Shown piece after piece: positions 1 through 6,933 of a DNA stretch of 18,056 nt; positions within the stretch are counted from its first letter, which is position 1, and every line of letters begins with the position of its first letter. Under the pieces are notes generated by a model. It was not told the DNA's origin. It was given only the letters and a program-made list of their open reading frames with translations, and made no database searches. Source of the stretch: JAABRU01 sp041390465 (GTDB lineage Bacteria > Desulfobacterota > Desulfobacteria > Desulfobacterales > Desulfococcaceae); NCBI GenBank assembly GCA_041390465.1, contig JAWKPW010000109.1, positions 1 through 18,056 on the forward strand, in the 5' to 3' direction. The position numbers and the translations under genes are program-made.

Positions 1-54
1 TAATTTGCTGTATAACCAGTGATTATACGGTTTCCGCCTATTCACCATAACAAA

Positions 55-257
55 TTGTCTGTATTTGGACAATTTTGTCTAAGTATAGACAAGATTGTCT
101 GTATTTAGACAAATTTCAATCATTCACAGTTGTCTGCATTTAGACAATTTGTCTCTATTTAGACAAAAACTGATCCAAACCTGATTGTCTGCATTTAGAC
201 AATTTGTCTGTATTTAGACAACTGAACCCAAAAAACCGATTGTCTGTATTTAGACAA
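55..257. repeat. Array of eight 18-bp palindromic units with 55-bp higher-order period
   Basis: Eight copies of TTGTCT-N6-AGACAA begin at 55, 75, 95, 130, 149, 185, 204 and 240. The arms are perfect in every copy except the first (GGACAA). The 6-nt centre is GTATTT in copies 1, 3, 7 and 8, GCATTT in 4 and 6, and CTATTT in 5. Copy 2 has AAGTAT, which fits the reverse orientation. The copies at 75, 130, 185 and 240 are exactly 55 bp apart, and each of the first three is followed 19-20 bp later by a second copy (95, 149, 204). The unit is therefore a palindrome pair plus 17-18 bp of spacer. The last copy ends 4 bp before the stop codon of the minus-strand gene at 262-669. It could be an operator array, a dispersed repeat family or a set of RNA hairpins; the sequence does not decide. 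Confidence 0.9.
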
Positions 258-261
258 TCAA

Positions 262-669
262 CTAAACAACTCTGTCCAGCAGTCCGAGAGCTGCCACATC
301 TCTGTGAGCAAGTTCCCAGACTTTTTTTTCCCTGTTCCATCTGCCTCCTGCCGCCTTCACCAGTCTGCCCAGTTCCGCTTCACCGTATTTTATACGGACG
401 GACAGCAGTTGATTTTGGGAAAATTCCGTCATGTTCAGTGATCCGGGAGCAGTAATTTCAGACTCCTGTTTTTCATTTTTCAGGGATTTTGGAATTTTTT
501 CAGAATGTCTTTTCCACGGACGCTCTTCCGCAATCAGCTCGACTGTGGTAAGGCGGGTGTTTCTGACAGCATCATACCGGTACCTTATGCAGACCAGTGA
601 CTCCCCATACTGATCCACGTATTTTTTTGTGCCGGGCTGTCCCGGGTGGAGTGTCCTTCTGATTTCCAT
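262..669 (-). CDS. Conserved hypothetical protein, 135 aa
   Basis: An intact 135-residue frame starts with MEIRRTLHPGQPGTKK and has a purine-rich Shine-Dalgarno (GGGGGGA) about 4 nt before the ATG. The N-terminal part (about residues 1-50, with VRYRYD-like and TVELIAEE segments) and the C-terminal part (about 90-135) are joined by a charged, probably flexible linker (about 50-80). I recognise the overall pattern as a conserved hypothetical family of proteobacteria, but know of no established function. The C-terminal motif VKAAGGRWNREKKVWEL resembles the 'AKalGArWd...W' signature of small DUF5710-like modules, which is my inference. There are no membrane segments and no signal peptide, so it is probably cytoplasmic. 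It stands alone. Its 3' end abuts the palindrome array, and no promoter is obvious upstream. Confidence 0.7.
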   Translation of the reverse strand: MEIRRTLHPGQPGTKKYVDQYGESLVCIRYRYDAVRNTRLTTVELIAEERPWKRHSEKIPKSLKNEKQESEITAPGSLNMTEFSQNQLLSVRIKYGEAELGRLVKAAGGRWNREKKVWELAHRDVAALGLLDRVV

Positions 670-906
670 AAATCCCCCCGAACATGACGTGCTACTTGCA
701 ATCTGATGCGTAACAGAATATAATCTCTTTTCAGCATCTTTTTCACATTTATCACACGGCAGTTAAAAAAGTCAACGGAAAAAATTTTATGATTCAGATT
801 CCCCCATAGATTCAGACAGATCTTGAAATCCTTCTGAAAAACAAAATCCCGGAGGAAAAATACTGCATTCATTGCTGAAAATTTTGTATCCTGAAATTAT
901 TCAAAA

Positions 907-942
907 AAAACACTGCCAAACTTTGCAGTCTGGCAGTGTTTT
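907..942. terminator. Bidirectional terminator-like hairpin
   Basis: A perfect 12-bp stem (AAAACACTGCCA at 907-918 with TGGCAGTGTTTT at 931-942) closes a 12-nt loop. The stem is A-rich on one side and T-rich on the other, so it could end transcription from either strand. It lies between the start of the minus-strand gene and icd, with no gene reading directly into it in this window. Confidence 0.55.
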
Positions 943-1064
943 GAAGTCTTAACTTTACGGCAAATGCCCCTTCTCAGGAAAGAAATGGGAGAATTTGACT
1001 TCCCTGCCTGTCTGATAGGGAAACGGATTTACGAAATGCTGCCTGCATTCTCTTAACAAAAGAC

Positions 1065-1094
1065 TTGTGCTGTTTCTGTGTAACATGCTATAAA
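1065..1094 (+). promoter_or_regulatory. Candidate sigma70 promoter for icd
   Basis: TTGTGC (1065-1070) and TATAAA (1089-1094) are separated by 18 bp, which would place transcription start near 1101 and give icd a leader of about 180 nt. A 9-bp inverted repeat (CTGCCTGCA at 1039-1047, TGCAGGCAG at 1112-1120) brackets the promoter and could be an operator. This is assigned from consensus similarity only. Confidence 0.35.
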
Positions 1095-1137
1095 TTCAGC
1101 TTTGACAGCAGTGCAGGCAGTTTTTGAATTCCAAATG

Positions 1138-1188
1138 ACCCACCCTCCCATTCCTTCCATGCAGGGAATAAAAGGGTGGGTTTTGTTT
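1138..1188 (+). terminator. Strong terminator-like hairpin in the icd leader
   Basis: ACCCACCCT (1138-1146) pairs with AGGGTGGGT (1173-1181), and an inner ATTCC (1150-1154) pairs with GGAAT (1165-1169). The T-rich tract TTTTGTTT follows. This is a classic Rho-independent terminator on the plus strand, yet it sits downstream of the candidate icd promoter and about 90 nt before the icd start. No plus-strand gene upstream needs it, so it may act as an attenuator. Confidence 0.6.
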
Positions 1189-1280
1189 AAAATTCAAATG
1201 GCTGACAAATAAAATTTTTCAATCAGAACAGGGCGGTTTGCACAAAACAAAAAGGAAACTTCCCGGGAAAGGACAGAAAA

Positions 1281-2504
1281 ATGGGTGAGAAAATTACCAG
1301 AGACAGTGACGGTTCCCTGCATGTGCCGGATCATCCGGTCATTCCCTTTATAGAAGGGGACGGCACAGGCCCGGACATCTGGCGGGCTTCGAAGAAAGTG
1401 ATGGACAGCGCTGTGGAAACCGCTTTTCACGGCAAAAGGAAAATTGACTGGCTGGAAACAGATGCAGGTGAAAAAAGTTTTGCGCGCACCGGAGAATGGC
1501 TGCCGGAAAAAACACTGGAAACTCTCCGGGAATATATGGTTGCCATCAAAGGCCCCATGACCACGCCTGTGGGAAAAGGGATGCGCAGTCTGAATGTGGC
1601 CATCCGCCAGAAACTGGATCTCTATGCCTGTGTCCGTCCGGTCGGCTATATCGCGGGAGTTCCCAGCCCCATGAAATATCCGGAAAAAGTGAATATGGTC
1701 ATTTTCCGGGAAAATACCGAAGATTTGTATGCAGGCATTGAATGGGAATCCGGCACAGAGGAAGTGAAAAGAGTCATCCGTTTTCTGCGGGAAAGCATGA
1801 ATGCGGACATCATTCCGGAATCCGGCATCGGCATCAAACCCATCAGCCCCCAAAACAGCAAACGTCTGGTCGCAGCCGCGATTTCCCATGCCATTGCACA
1901 GGGCTATCCTTCGGTCACGCTCATGCACAAAGGCAATATCATGAAATTCACCGAAGGCGCATTCAGCAAATGGGGATATGAGGTGGCAAGGGAAAAATTC
2001 GGGGACAAAACCGTGACCGAGGCGGAACTGTATGACCAATACAAAGGCAAAATGCCGGAAGGGAAAGTGCTGATTAAAGATCGGATTGCAGACATGCTGT
2101 TCCAGCAGGTGCTGCTGCGTCCGGATGAATATCATGTGATTGCCACGCCCAATCTCAACGGGGATTATCTTTCAGATGCCCTGGCCGCGCAGGTCGGCGG
2201 ACTGGGCATGGCTCCGGGGGCCAATATCGGGGATGACTGCGCTGTGTTTGAAGCCACCCACGGCACCGCCCCGAAATATGCGGGACTCGACAAGGTCAAT
2301 CCGGGCTCCCTGATTCTTTCCGGAGCCATGATGCTGGATTATATGGGATGGAAACCGGCCGCAGATTTGATTCGCTCCGGCATTGCCGCGGCCATTGCCT
2401 CCGGAACTGTCACCTATGATCTGGCGCGCCAGATTGAAGGAGCCACAGAAGTGAAATGCTCACAGTTTGCTGATGTGATTGTGCAGAAGATGAAAAGTAT
2501 GTGA
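1281..2504 (+). CDS. icd: NADP-dependent isocitrate dehydrogenase
   Basis: The enzyme oxidatively decarboxylates isocitrate to 2-oxoglutarate with NADP+ in the cytoplasm (TCA cycle, either direction in sulfate reducers). The 407-residue frame is intact and close to the length of E. coli Icd (416 aa). The substrate loop RSLNVAIRQ (residues 102-110) carries Ser103, equivalent to the phosphorylatable Ser113 of E. coli, with Arg109, Arg119 and Arg143. Metal-binding aspartates lie in NLNGDYLSD (291-299). The NADP-selecting residues are kept: HGTAPKY with Lys332/Tyr333, then Tyr379 and Arg383 in GTVTYDLAR. This points to NADP rather than NAD. The start has AAAGGA 7 nt upstream. It looks like a single-gene unit, with a hairpin behind it at 2535-2567. 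A 313-codon antisense frame is only a shadow. Confidence 0.97.
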   Translation: MGEKITRDSDGSLHVPDHPVIPFIEGDGTGPDIWRASKKVMDSAVETAFHGKRKIDWLETDAGEKSFARTGEWLPEKTLETLREYMVAIKGPMTTPVGKGMRSLNVAIRQKLDLYACVRPVGYIAGVPSPMKYPEKVNMVIFRENTEDLYAGIEWESGTEEVKRVIRFLRESMNADIIPESGIGIKPISPQNSKRLVAAAISHAIAQGYPSVTLMHKGNIMKFTEGAFSKWGYEVAREKFGDKTVTEAELYDQYKGKMPEGKVLIKDRIADMLFQQVLLRPDEYHVIATPNLNGDYLSDALAAQVGGLGMAPGANIGDDCAVFEATHGTAPKYAGLDKVNPGSLILSGAMMLDYMGWKPAADLIRSGIAAAIASGTVTYDLARQIEGATEVKCSQFADVIVQKMKSM

Positions 2505-2532
2505 AAAAAGCACAGTCCTTCAGACTGGTCTG

Positions 2533-2567
2533 CAGAAAACCGGATTTTTCCGAAAAATCCGGTTTTC
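2533..2567. terminator. Hairpin repeat / bidirectional terminator after icd
   Basis: A perfect 15-bp stem (2535-2549 with 2553-2567) has a CCG loop and core CCGGATTTTT / AAAAATCCGG. It begins 28 nt after the icd stop codon. The A/T-rich arms make it usable on both strands. The 34 bases from 2533 to 2566 recur identically at 3911-3944, so this is a member of a dispersed repeat family used as a terminator. Confidence 0.75.
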
Positions 2568-2613
2568 AGAATGCCTGGGAAATTTCAGTTGCGTGTCTGT
2601 CATCTTTCCATAA

Positions 2614-3387
2614 ATGAAACCCTGCCGGAAAAATATATGGGCAGAAATCCGGACAGCCTTTGTTCATGCGGTTTTTCCGCCCTGCTGTCATTCCTGCCGC
2701 AGTTTCTTTCATCCCCCGCGTTCTGATGCCGGGCAAAGGGAACTTCACAGACTTTCCTTTGAAGACATCATGGAAAAATGGCTGTGCCCGGAATGCCTGG
2801 CCGGTTTCCGGCAGACAGAAAAAACGATTCAGGGAAAGGATTTTTTTCCTCCCCGTCATTTCCGGATCGCATGTTCGGCCGGGGAATACGAAGCGGAAAA
2901 AGGCTTTGCCGCTTCCATTCGCGCCTACAAATACAGTGGAAAGCGGCAACTGGCCGATCCCTTTGGAATCCTGCTGTTTTCCGCATGGAACCGCGTTTGG
3001 AAAACTGCTGATTCCGATCTGATCATCCCTGTGCCGCTTCACAATTCCAGATTCCGTGAGCGGGGATTCAATCAGGCATGGCTGATGATTCGCAACTGGC
3101 CGCGTCTGGCCGAAAAATACAGAACAGATTTCTCACAAACCGATGTCAGACGGAATGTGCTGCTGCGAACACGCAAAACCCGTCCCCAGGCAGGTTTGGG
3201 AAAAAAGGAAAGAGAGGAAAATATCCGGGGCGCCTTCTGCGTGGCAAAAAGAGAAACTGTGCTGGGAAAAAGGATTCTGCTGGTGGATGATGTGTTCACC
3301 ACAGGCGCAACCGTCAGCGAATGCGCCAGGGTTCTTCTGGAAAAAGGGGCAGAATCGGTGGATGTGCTGACGCTGGCCCGCGATTAG
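2614..3387 (+). CDS. comF: ComF family phosphoribosyltransferase-like protein
   Basis: A 257-residue protein of the ComF/GntX family: PRTase-fold proteins linked to DNA uptake in competent bacteria, of unclear biochemical role elsewhere. The N-terminal zinc-ribbon cysteines are present (PPCCHSC at residues 22-28, CPEC at 58-61). Further on come IIPVPLHNSRFRERGFNQ, the RKTRPQAGLGKKEREENI region and the PRPP-binding motif ILLVDDVFTTGAT (221-233). The ATG at 2614 directly follows an in-frame TAA, so no earlier start is possible. A good Shine-Dalgarno is lacking, suggesting weak translation. The next gene starts 14 bp after the stop, so the two are probably co-transcribed. The length (about 230-260 aa is usual) and all key motifs indicate an intact gene. 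Confidence 0.92.
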   Translation: MKPCRKNIWAEIRTAFVHAVFPPCCHSCRSFFHPPRSDAGQRELHRLSFEDIMEKWLCPECLAGFRQTEKTIQGKDFFPPRHFRIACSAGEYEAEKGFAASIRAYKYSGKRQLADPFGILLFSAWNRVWKTADSDLIIPVPLHNSRFRERGFNQAWLMIRNWPRLAEKYRTDFSQTDVRRNVLLRTRKTRPQAGLGKKEREENIRGAFCVAKRETVLGKRILLVDDVFTTGATVSECARVLLEKGAESVDVLTLARD

Positions 3388-3401
3388 AGAAAGGATTGGA
3401 A

Positions 3402-3743
3402 ATGAGAGCAAAAAAATCCCCGCAGGAAATAAACAGGGGACTGGCGCATATCAGAAGGCTGCGAAGGATATTTCTGTCTGTTCTTTTTTCCCTTTTTCCG
3501 ATTCTGGCATTGACAATGGCATATATCCGGCGGTCCGGCAACTGGTTTCCCATCATTTTTCCCGCGTTCCTGTTTTTTTTCGGGATGTTTATCCAGCACA
3601 GACTGCATAAGCGGAAATGTCCCCGATGCAATGATTTCTTTTTTGTTCAGACCGTCAGCAAAGACAATTATGCACCCGCGAGCAGCATCAGTTTCCCACC
3701 GCAGAAAAAATGCCGGAACTGCGGACTTGTTTTGTACCACTGA
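3402..3743 (+). CDS. Small two-TM membrane protein with C-terminal zinc ribbon
   Basis: A 113-residue protein. I chose the ATG at 3402 because AAGGA lies 6 nt upstream and it starts 14 bp after comF; the open frame reaches back to 3321 inside comF but without a ribosome site. A basic N-terminus (residues 1-22) is followed by two hydrophobic segments (about 23-42 and 48-65). A soluble tail then carries two CxxC pairs, CPRC (73-76) and CRNC (104-107), a likely treble-clef or rubredoxin-like zinc ribbon on the cytoplasmic side. I do not recognise a named family. Its tight coupling to comF suggests joint expression, but nothing shows a shared function. Confidence 0.72.
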   Translation: MRAKKSPQEINRGLAHIRRLRRIFLSVLFSLFPILALTMAYIRRSGNWFPIIFPAFLFFFGMFIQHRLHKRKCPRCNDFFFVQTVSKDNYAPASSISFPPQKKCRNCGLVLYH

Positions 3744-3784
3744 GACAATGGATATCCCATGTCTGATGCAGGTCTGCTGTGAAA

Positions 3785-3850
3785 TTTGTGCCATCTTCGT
3801 GTCCTTTGCGGTCAAAAAAAAGCATGGTTTCAATGGAGAATTGGCATCAT
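3785..3850. repeat. Dispersed 66-bp intergenic repeat, copy 1
   Basis: About 66 bp that recur at 12920-12985 with roughly four substitutions. The core is TGCCATCTTCGTGT and TTTGCGGTC followed by a run of eight A. Read on the minus strand it gives FFLTAKDTKMAQ, a phrase commonly seen as a false translation of intergenic repeats in many bacteria. It is therefore a repeat element, not a gene. Confidence 0.8.
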
Positions 3851-3910
3851 ATATTCATACAGAATTTGACGCTTATACTAATTCGCCATTGATCTGAAAC
3901 ATAAGTTTTT

Positions 3911-3944
3911 CAGAAAACCGGATTTTTCCGAAAAATCCGGTTTT
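3911..3944. repeat. 34-bp hairpin repeat, second copy
   Basis: Identical over 34 bases to 2533-2566. The stem is AAAACCGGATTTTT (3914-3927) with its complement (3931-3944) and a CCG loop, here followed by two further T. It lies 167 bp after the stop of the zinc-ribbon gene and could end the comF transcript. Confidence 0.75.
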
Positions 3945-4185
3945 TTGAACACAAAACCTCTTTTTTTCCTGCTTGCAAGTATCTTTTCAATGGGGAATTG
4001 AGATATAACTTGTCGCAAGTGAAATGATACTGAATTCCTGTCCCAGGTAACTGAGAAAAACATATTGGTATCAATCCATCGTTTGAGCCGCAATTCGTAT
4101 TTTTGACGCAGGGAATGCTTTTTTTGTCCGGTTCTGAATTTTGACAGATTTTACTGATTTTCAGCCTGAAAAAGAGAAAAATGCT

Positions 4186-4922
4186 TTATATCACGCCTGC
4201 ATCCGCACTGGTGTATCCATCCGATTTTGTCCTCTGTGAAACAATGCGGCAATATCCGTCTTTTTCTCTCAATTTGTATTTTGGTTCCCCCGTGCAGCCG
4301 GAAGAGTTCGGTTGCATCCTCAGAAAGTCCGAGCGCACCGCAACTTCCTCAGAAAGAATGACTCCCATACGCAAATATCTGATTCATAATAATTGTATAT
4401 GGTTGTAAGGGAAAAGACCAGCGCGGAATCAACGTCAGCACCACCGGCGTTTTCAGCAGTTTTCTGCTCCATTGCAAGCCGTACCGTCACCATATCCAGA
4501 ACAGGAAGCGTTCAGCACAATCGCCAGGCGCACAGCCGGGGAATCCGAGCAGGTATTCTGGTGAAAACAGAATCCGGACAATGCTGATGTTTTTTTCGCC
4601 TCTGTCATCTTTGATCAGGGTCAGTGCATATTCATAATTGAAACGCAAATCCGGATCATCGGGAATCAGCAGCAGCGCGGCCCATACCAGAGCATGGCAG
4701 CCCCGATTTGCCCGTTTTTGAGATATGATGCCGCCCAGATTGTGTTTTCCGTTGCGGATGTTCCGCGCCCGCAATTTTCTGAAAGATTCCGCCGCCGCGC
4801 AAACTCCCCGGTCTTGTACTGATTGATACCGTCCAGAAAGCTTGCGTCAGCCCCTGTCCTGTGCAGCGGCATTTTGCTGCCATCAGCCCCATGAGCATTA
4901 TGCACAATATTTTTAATTTCAT
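4186..4922 (-). pseudogene. BatE-like TPR and SH3 protein, frame broken
   Basis: Joining the three minus-strand frames rebuilds a protein of about 245 residues. It has a signal-like N-terminus MKLKILCIMLMGLMAAK, a TPR block (FLDGINQYKTGEFA, SYLKNGQIGAAMLWY, LIPDDPDLRFNYEYAL), a membrane-like part (SPAVRLAIVLNA, then SLTTIYNYYES) and an SH3-type tail (VILSEEVAVRS, EREKDGYCRI, ending DAGVI at 4186). This order matches BatE-type proteins of the Bacteroides aerotolerance (bat) operons, thought to work at the membrane. The ATG at 4922 has GAAGGA about 10 nt upstream and lies 13 bp after the end of ispH-ubiA, so the two form a transcription unit. No other bat gene is present. At least six frame changes occur while the residues remain recognisable, so sequencing indels are as likely as decay. 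Confidence 0.72.
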
Positions 4923-4935
4923 ATGATGATATCCT

Positions 4936-6728
4936 TCAAAATGCAATTTCTCTGTTATTCACTGCTGTCATGTTCAATAGAAACTGACTGGATTGTCTCA
5001 AATGCAAAATTAACGGGAAAAGTGCCCATCCCAGAGTAATCACACCGGAAAGAACAAACTGGCTTTCCACCAGAAACTCCAGCCGGATGCCTTCGGCAGG
5101 ACGCGCCCTTTTTGATAGTGCGAGTAATCAGCAGCAGAATCAGGGACAGGAGGATCAAGGCAAAGCTGAGCCCCGGAAAAACCCCGAAGGCTCCGGTGAG
5201 AAACAGCGTTAGCATGATAAAAACACAGACACATTTCAGAAACGATGTTCAGTTTTTCTCCCAGCAGCAGGGTCATACTCTGCCCACAATGCGGTCTCCT
5301 GCATATCCAGAACATCAAAAAAAGGTTGTGCGGACAGCGCCATGCTCAAAGCCCTGCACACGGCCTGGCATGGTGCCAAGGCGGAAGCTGTTCCACACAG
5401 CCAGCACAGGAAACAGGGAAGTCACCACGCCCCAGGCCAGGGAAATCAGCATGGTTTTGGAATCCCGGAATATCCCGGATGCGGCGGTATTTCATTCGCG
5501 GACAAAATCCGGGATCACTTTCAGGTTGTAGCAAAGTCCCAATATGCTCATGGCCAGAAGAAAAAGAAAGGGAGAAATGCCCACGCCTGTTGCCAATGGC
5601 CAGTCCTGATGCCCCGGAAATCAGGGCCAGCAGAATCATGGCAATTTTGTGCTGATCATAAAATGCCGCGCGATCCTGATCATTGTACCGGGCCCCGCAT
5701 TCCCGTAAGATTGTTCAGGGTGTGCATGGAAAGCACATAAAGAAAGGAGATGACAATATAGGAACGGGCCGGGAAATGCCCTGGCAGTCCGCAGCAGGCA
5801 AGGCAGAGACAGCCCGCACCGAATAGTTACATAAATATTGGTAAGAATAAGAAAAACGCTGTATGGCAAGACGGCGCCTATGCCAAAGCGATTCTTTTTT
5901 GAAAGGCAGGGATTCAATGGCCCGTAAATCCGTTGATAATCCCGTTGGGAGTGGATGCGGCCTATGGTGATGCCGATGTGTTTCGGCGGCAGAAAGGGCC
6001 TCCACATCCAGTTCCGCCTCGGTTTCAATATGGAAGACCGGTTTTCCGGGCTTCTTTCACCACCCGCCGCGTTTGCGTTTCGCCCGCGCCGCCCACCACA
6101 ACCACAGCATCCACAGCCATTGTGACGTCGGCCCGGCCTGCTCTGCGCCTGTCGAATCACACAGATGAAACAAACACTTTGTAATGGGGACAGTTCTGCT
6201 GCGTCCATTTTTTGACAGTCTCATAAAAGAGCGTTCTGGGTGGTCTGGCCACAACAGCCTTCCGGCCTTCTCAAGGTCGGCAGATCCGCAAGTCTTGAAG
6301 GCGCTCGGCCACAAATCCTTTTTCACCGGCAAATCCCAAAAAGCCCAGGCACCTCGATGCTCCCCGTCTCCCATAATGATGCAGGCATGTCCCTCTGGCA
6401 GCGTATGTCGGCGGATGATGGTCTGCACCCGGATAACCTTCCGGGCAGGTCGCGCCACTTACTCCGAATCCGGCTTTTTCAAGCAGAGAACCGGTTTCCG
6501 GAGGAACCCCGTGCGGGCGCACCAGCACCGTGCCTTTTTCCTGCTCAGGAATTCTCCCAGAATCTGAATGCCCTTTTCCCGCAGCAGACCAAGCACCTGG
6601 GGATTGTGGATCAGAGGGCCGAAAGTGTAAACAGGGATTCATGGGTATTGATGCGTGAACCAGAGCCATTTCCACAGCCCTTTGAACCCCCATGCAGAAT
6701 CCGGCAGTATTGGCACTGATATCTTCAT
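4936..6728 (-). pseudogene. ispH: IspH joined to UbiA-like prenyltransferase domain, frame broken
   Basis: The first half is 4-hydroxy-3-methylbut-2-enyl diphosphate reductase, the last enzyme of the MEP isoprenoid pathway (a 4Fe-4S protein). Its motifs, spread over several frames, are AGFCMGVQRAVEMAL (first cluster Cys), HGVPPET, ATCP (second Cys), IRVQTIIRRH and CDSTG (third Cys region). The second half is hydrophobic and UbiA-like: YIVISFLYVLSMHTLNN, MILLALISGASGLA, RRIRDIPG, FFDVLDMQ, LLLGEKLNIVSE and LTLFLTGAFGVFPGLSFALILLSL. I see no stop between the halves in the reconstructed path, giving about 597 codons, so this appears to be a fusion; indels could hide a junction. The ATG at 6728 has GGAG 5 nt upstream. 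Examples of single-base homopolymer changes are near AE(H)IGIT and the following IGAS segment. IspH is usually essential, which argues for sequencing error. Confidence 0.78.
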
Positions 6729-6933
6729 TGCATCTCCGTCAATTATGGGTTATAAGAAATTCGGCACCATCTTTCGGGTTGCAGGTTTCGGGCGTCAGAG
6801 AGACGGAGCATTTCCCACAGAGGGTCGGCAGAACATCTTGCTCATGCACACATGTTGCAGGTGAACCACTGAACCCCGAATCCTGACACCTGAAATCTTT
6901 TAACACAAAACAGACAGGGATGCAAAGAAGCAA

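Larger units (their letters stand above)
670..1280. other. Non-coding region between the divergent 262-669 gene and icd
   Basis: About 610 bp with no convincing gene. A 95-codon minus-strand frame at 585-872 has low-complexity, non-protein-like composition and overlaps the real gene, so I do not support it. The region holds a bidirectional hairpin (907-942), a sigma70-like promoter (1065-1094), an inverted repeat flanking that promoter (1039-1047 with 1112-1120) and a strong terminator-like hairpin (1138-1188). Confidence 0.6.
3744..4185. other. Non-coding region rich in dispersed repeats
   Basis: No supportable gene; short frames on either strand read through repeats. It holds the 66-bp repeat (3785-3850), the 34-bp hairpin repeat (3911-3944) and three copies of a TCAATGGnGAATT motif (3830-3842, inverted at 3880-3892, and 3987-3999). 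No clear terminator is visible for the minus-strand batE-like gene that ends at 4186. Confidence 0.6.

Noticed and set aside
10..28. Small hairpin GTATAA/TTATAC at the left edge
   Set aside because: Only 6 bp of A/T-rich stem at the window edge; easily chance.
55..257. CRISPR array
   Set aside because: The units are 18-bp palindromes separated by only 1-2 or 17-18 bp, spacers resemble each other and no cas gene is present.
204..455. Plus-strand 83-codon frame with repeated LSVFRQ
   Set aside because: The repeated peptide is only the translation of the palindrome array, and the frame runs antisense through the 262-669 gene.
585..872. Minus-strand 95-codon frame
   Set aside because: It overlaps the well-supported 262-669 gene and has no protein-like pattern or ribosome site.
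1194..2135. Minus-strand 313-codon frame
   Set aside because: It is antisense to icd, which is certain; rich in His, Phe and Cys as expected for a shadow frame.
5112..5740. Plus-strand frames over 5112-5740
   Set aside because: They are antisense to the UbiA-like half of the reconstructed minus-strand gene and have arginine/serine/proline-rich shadow composition.
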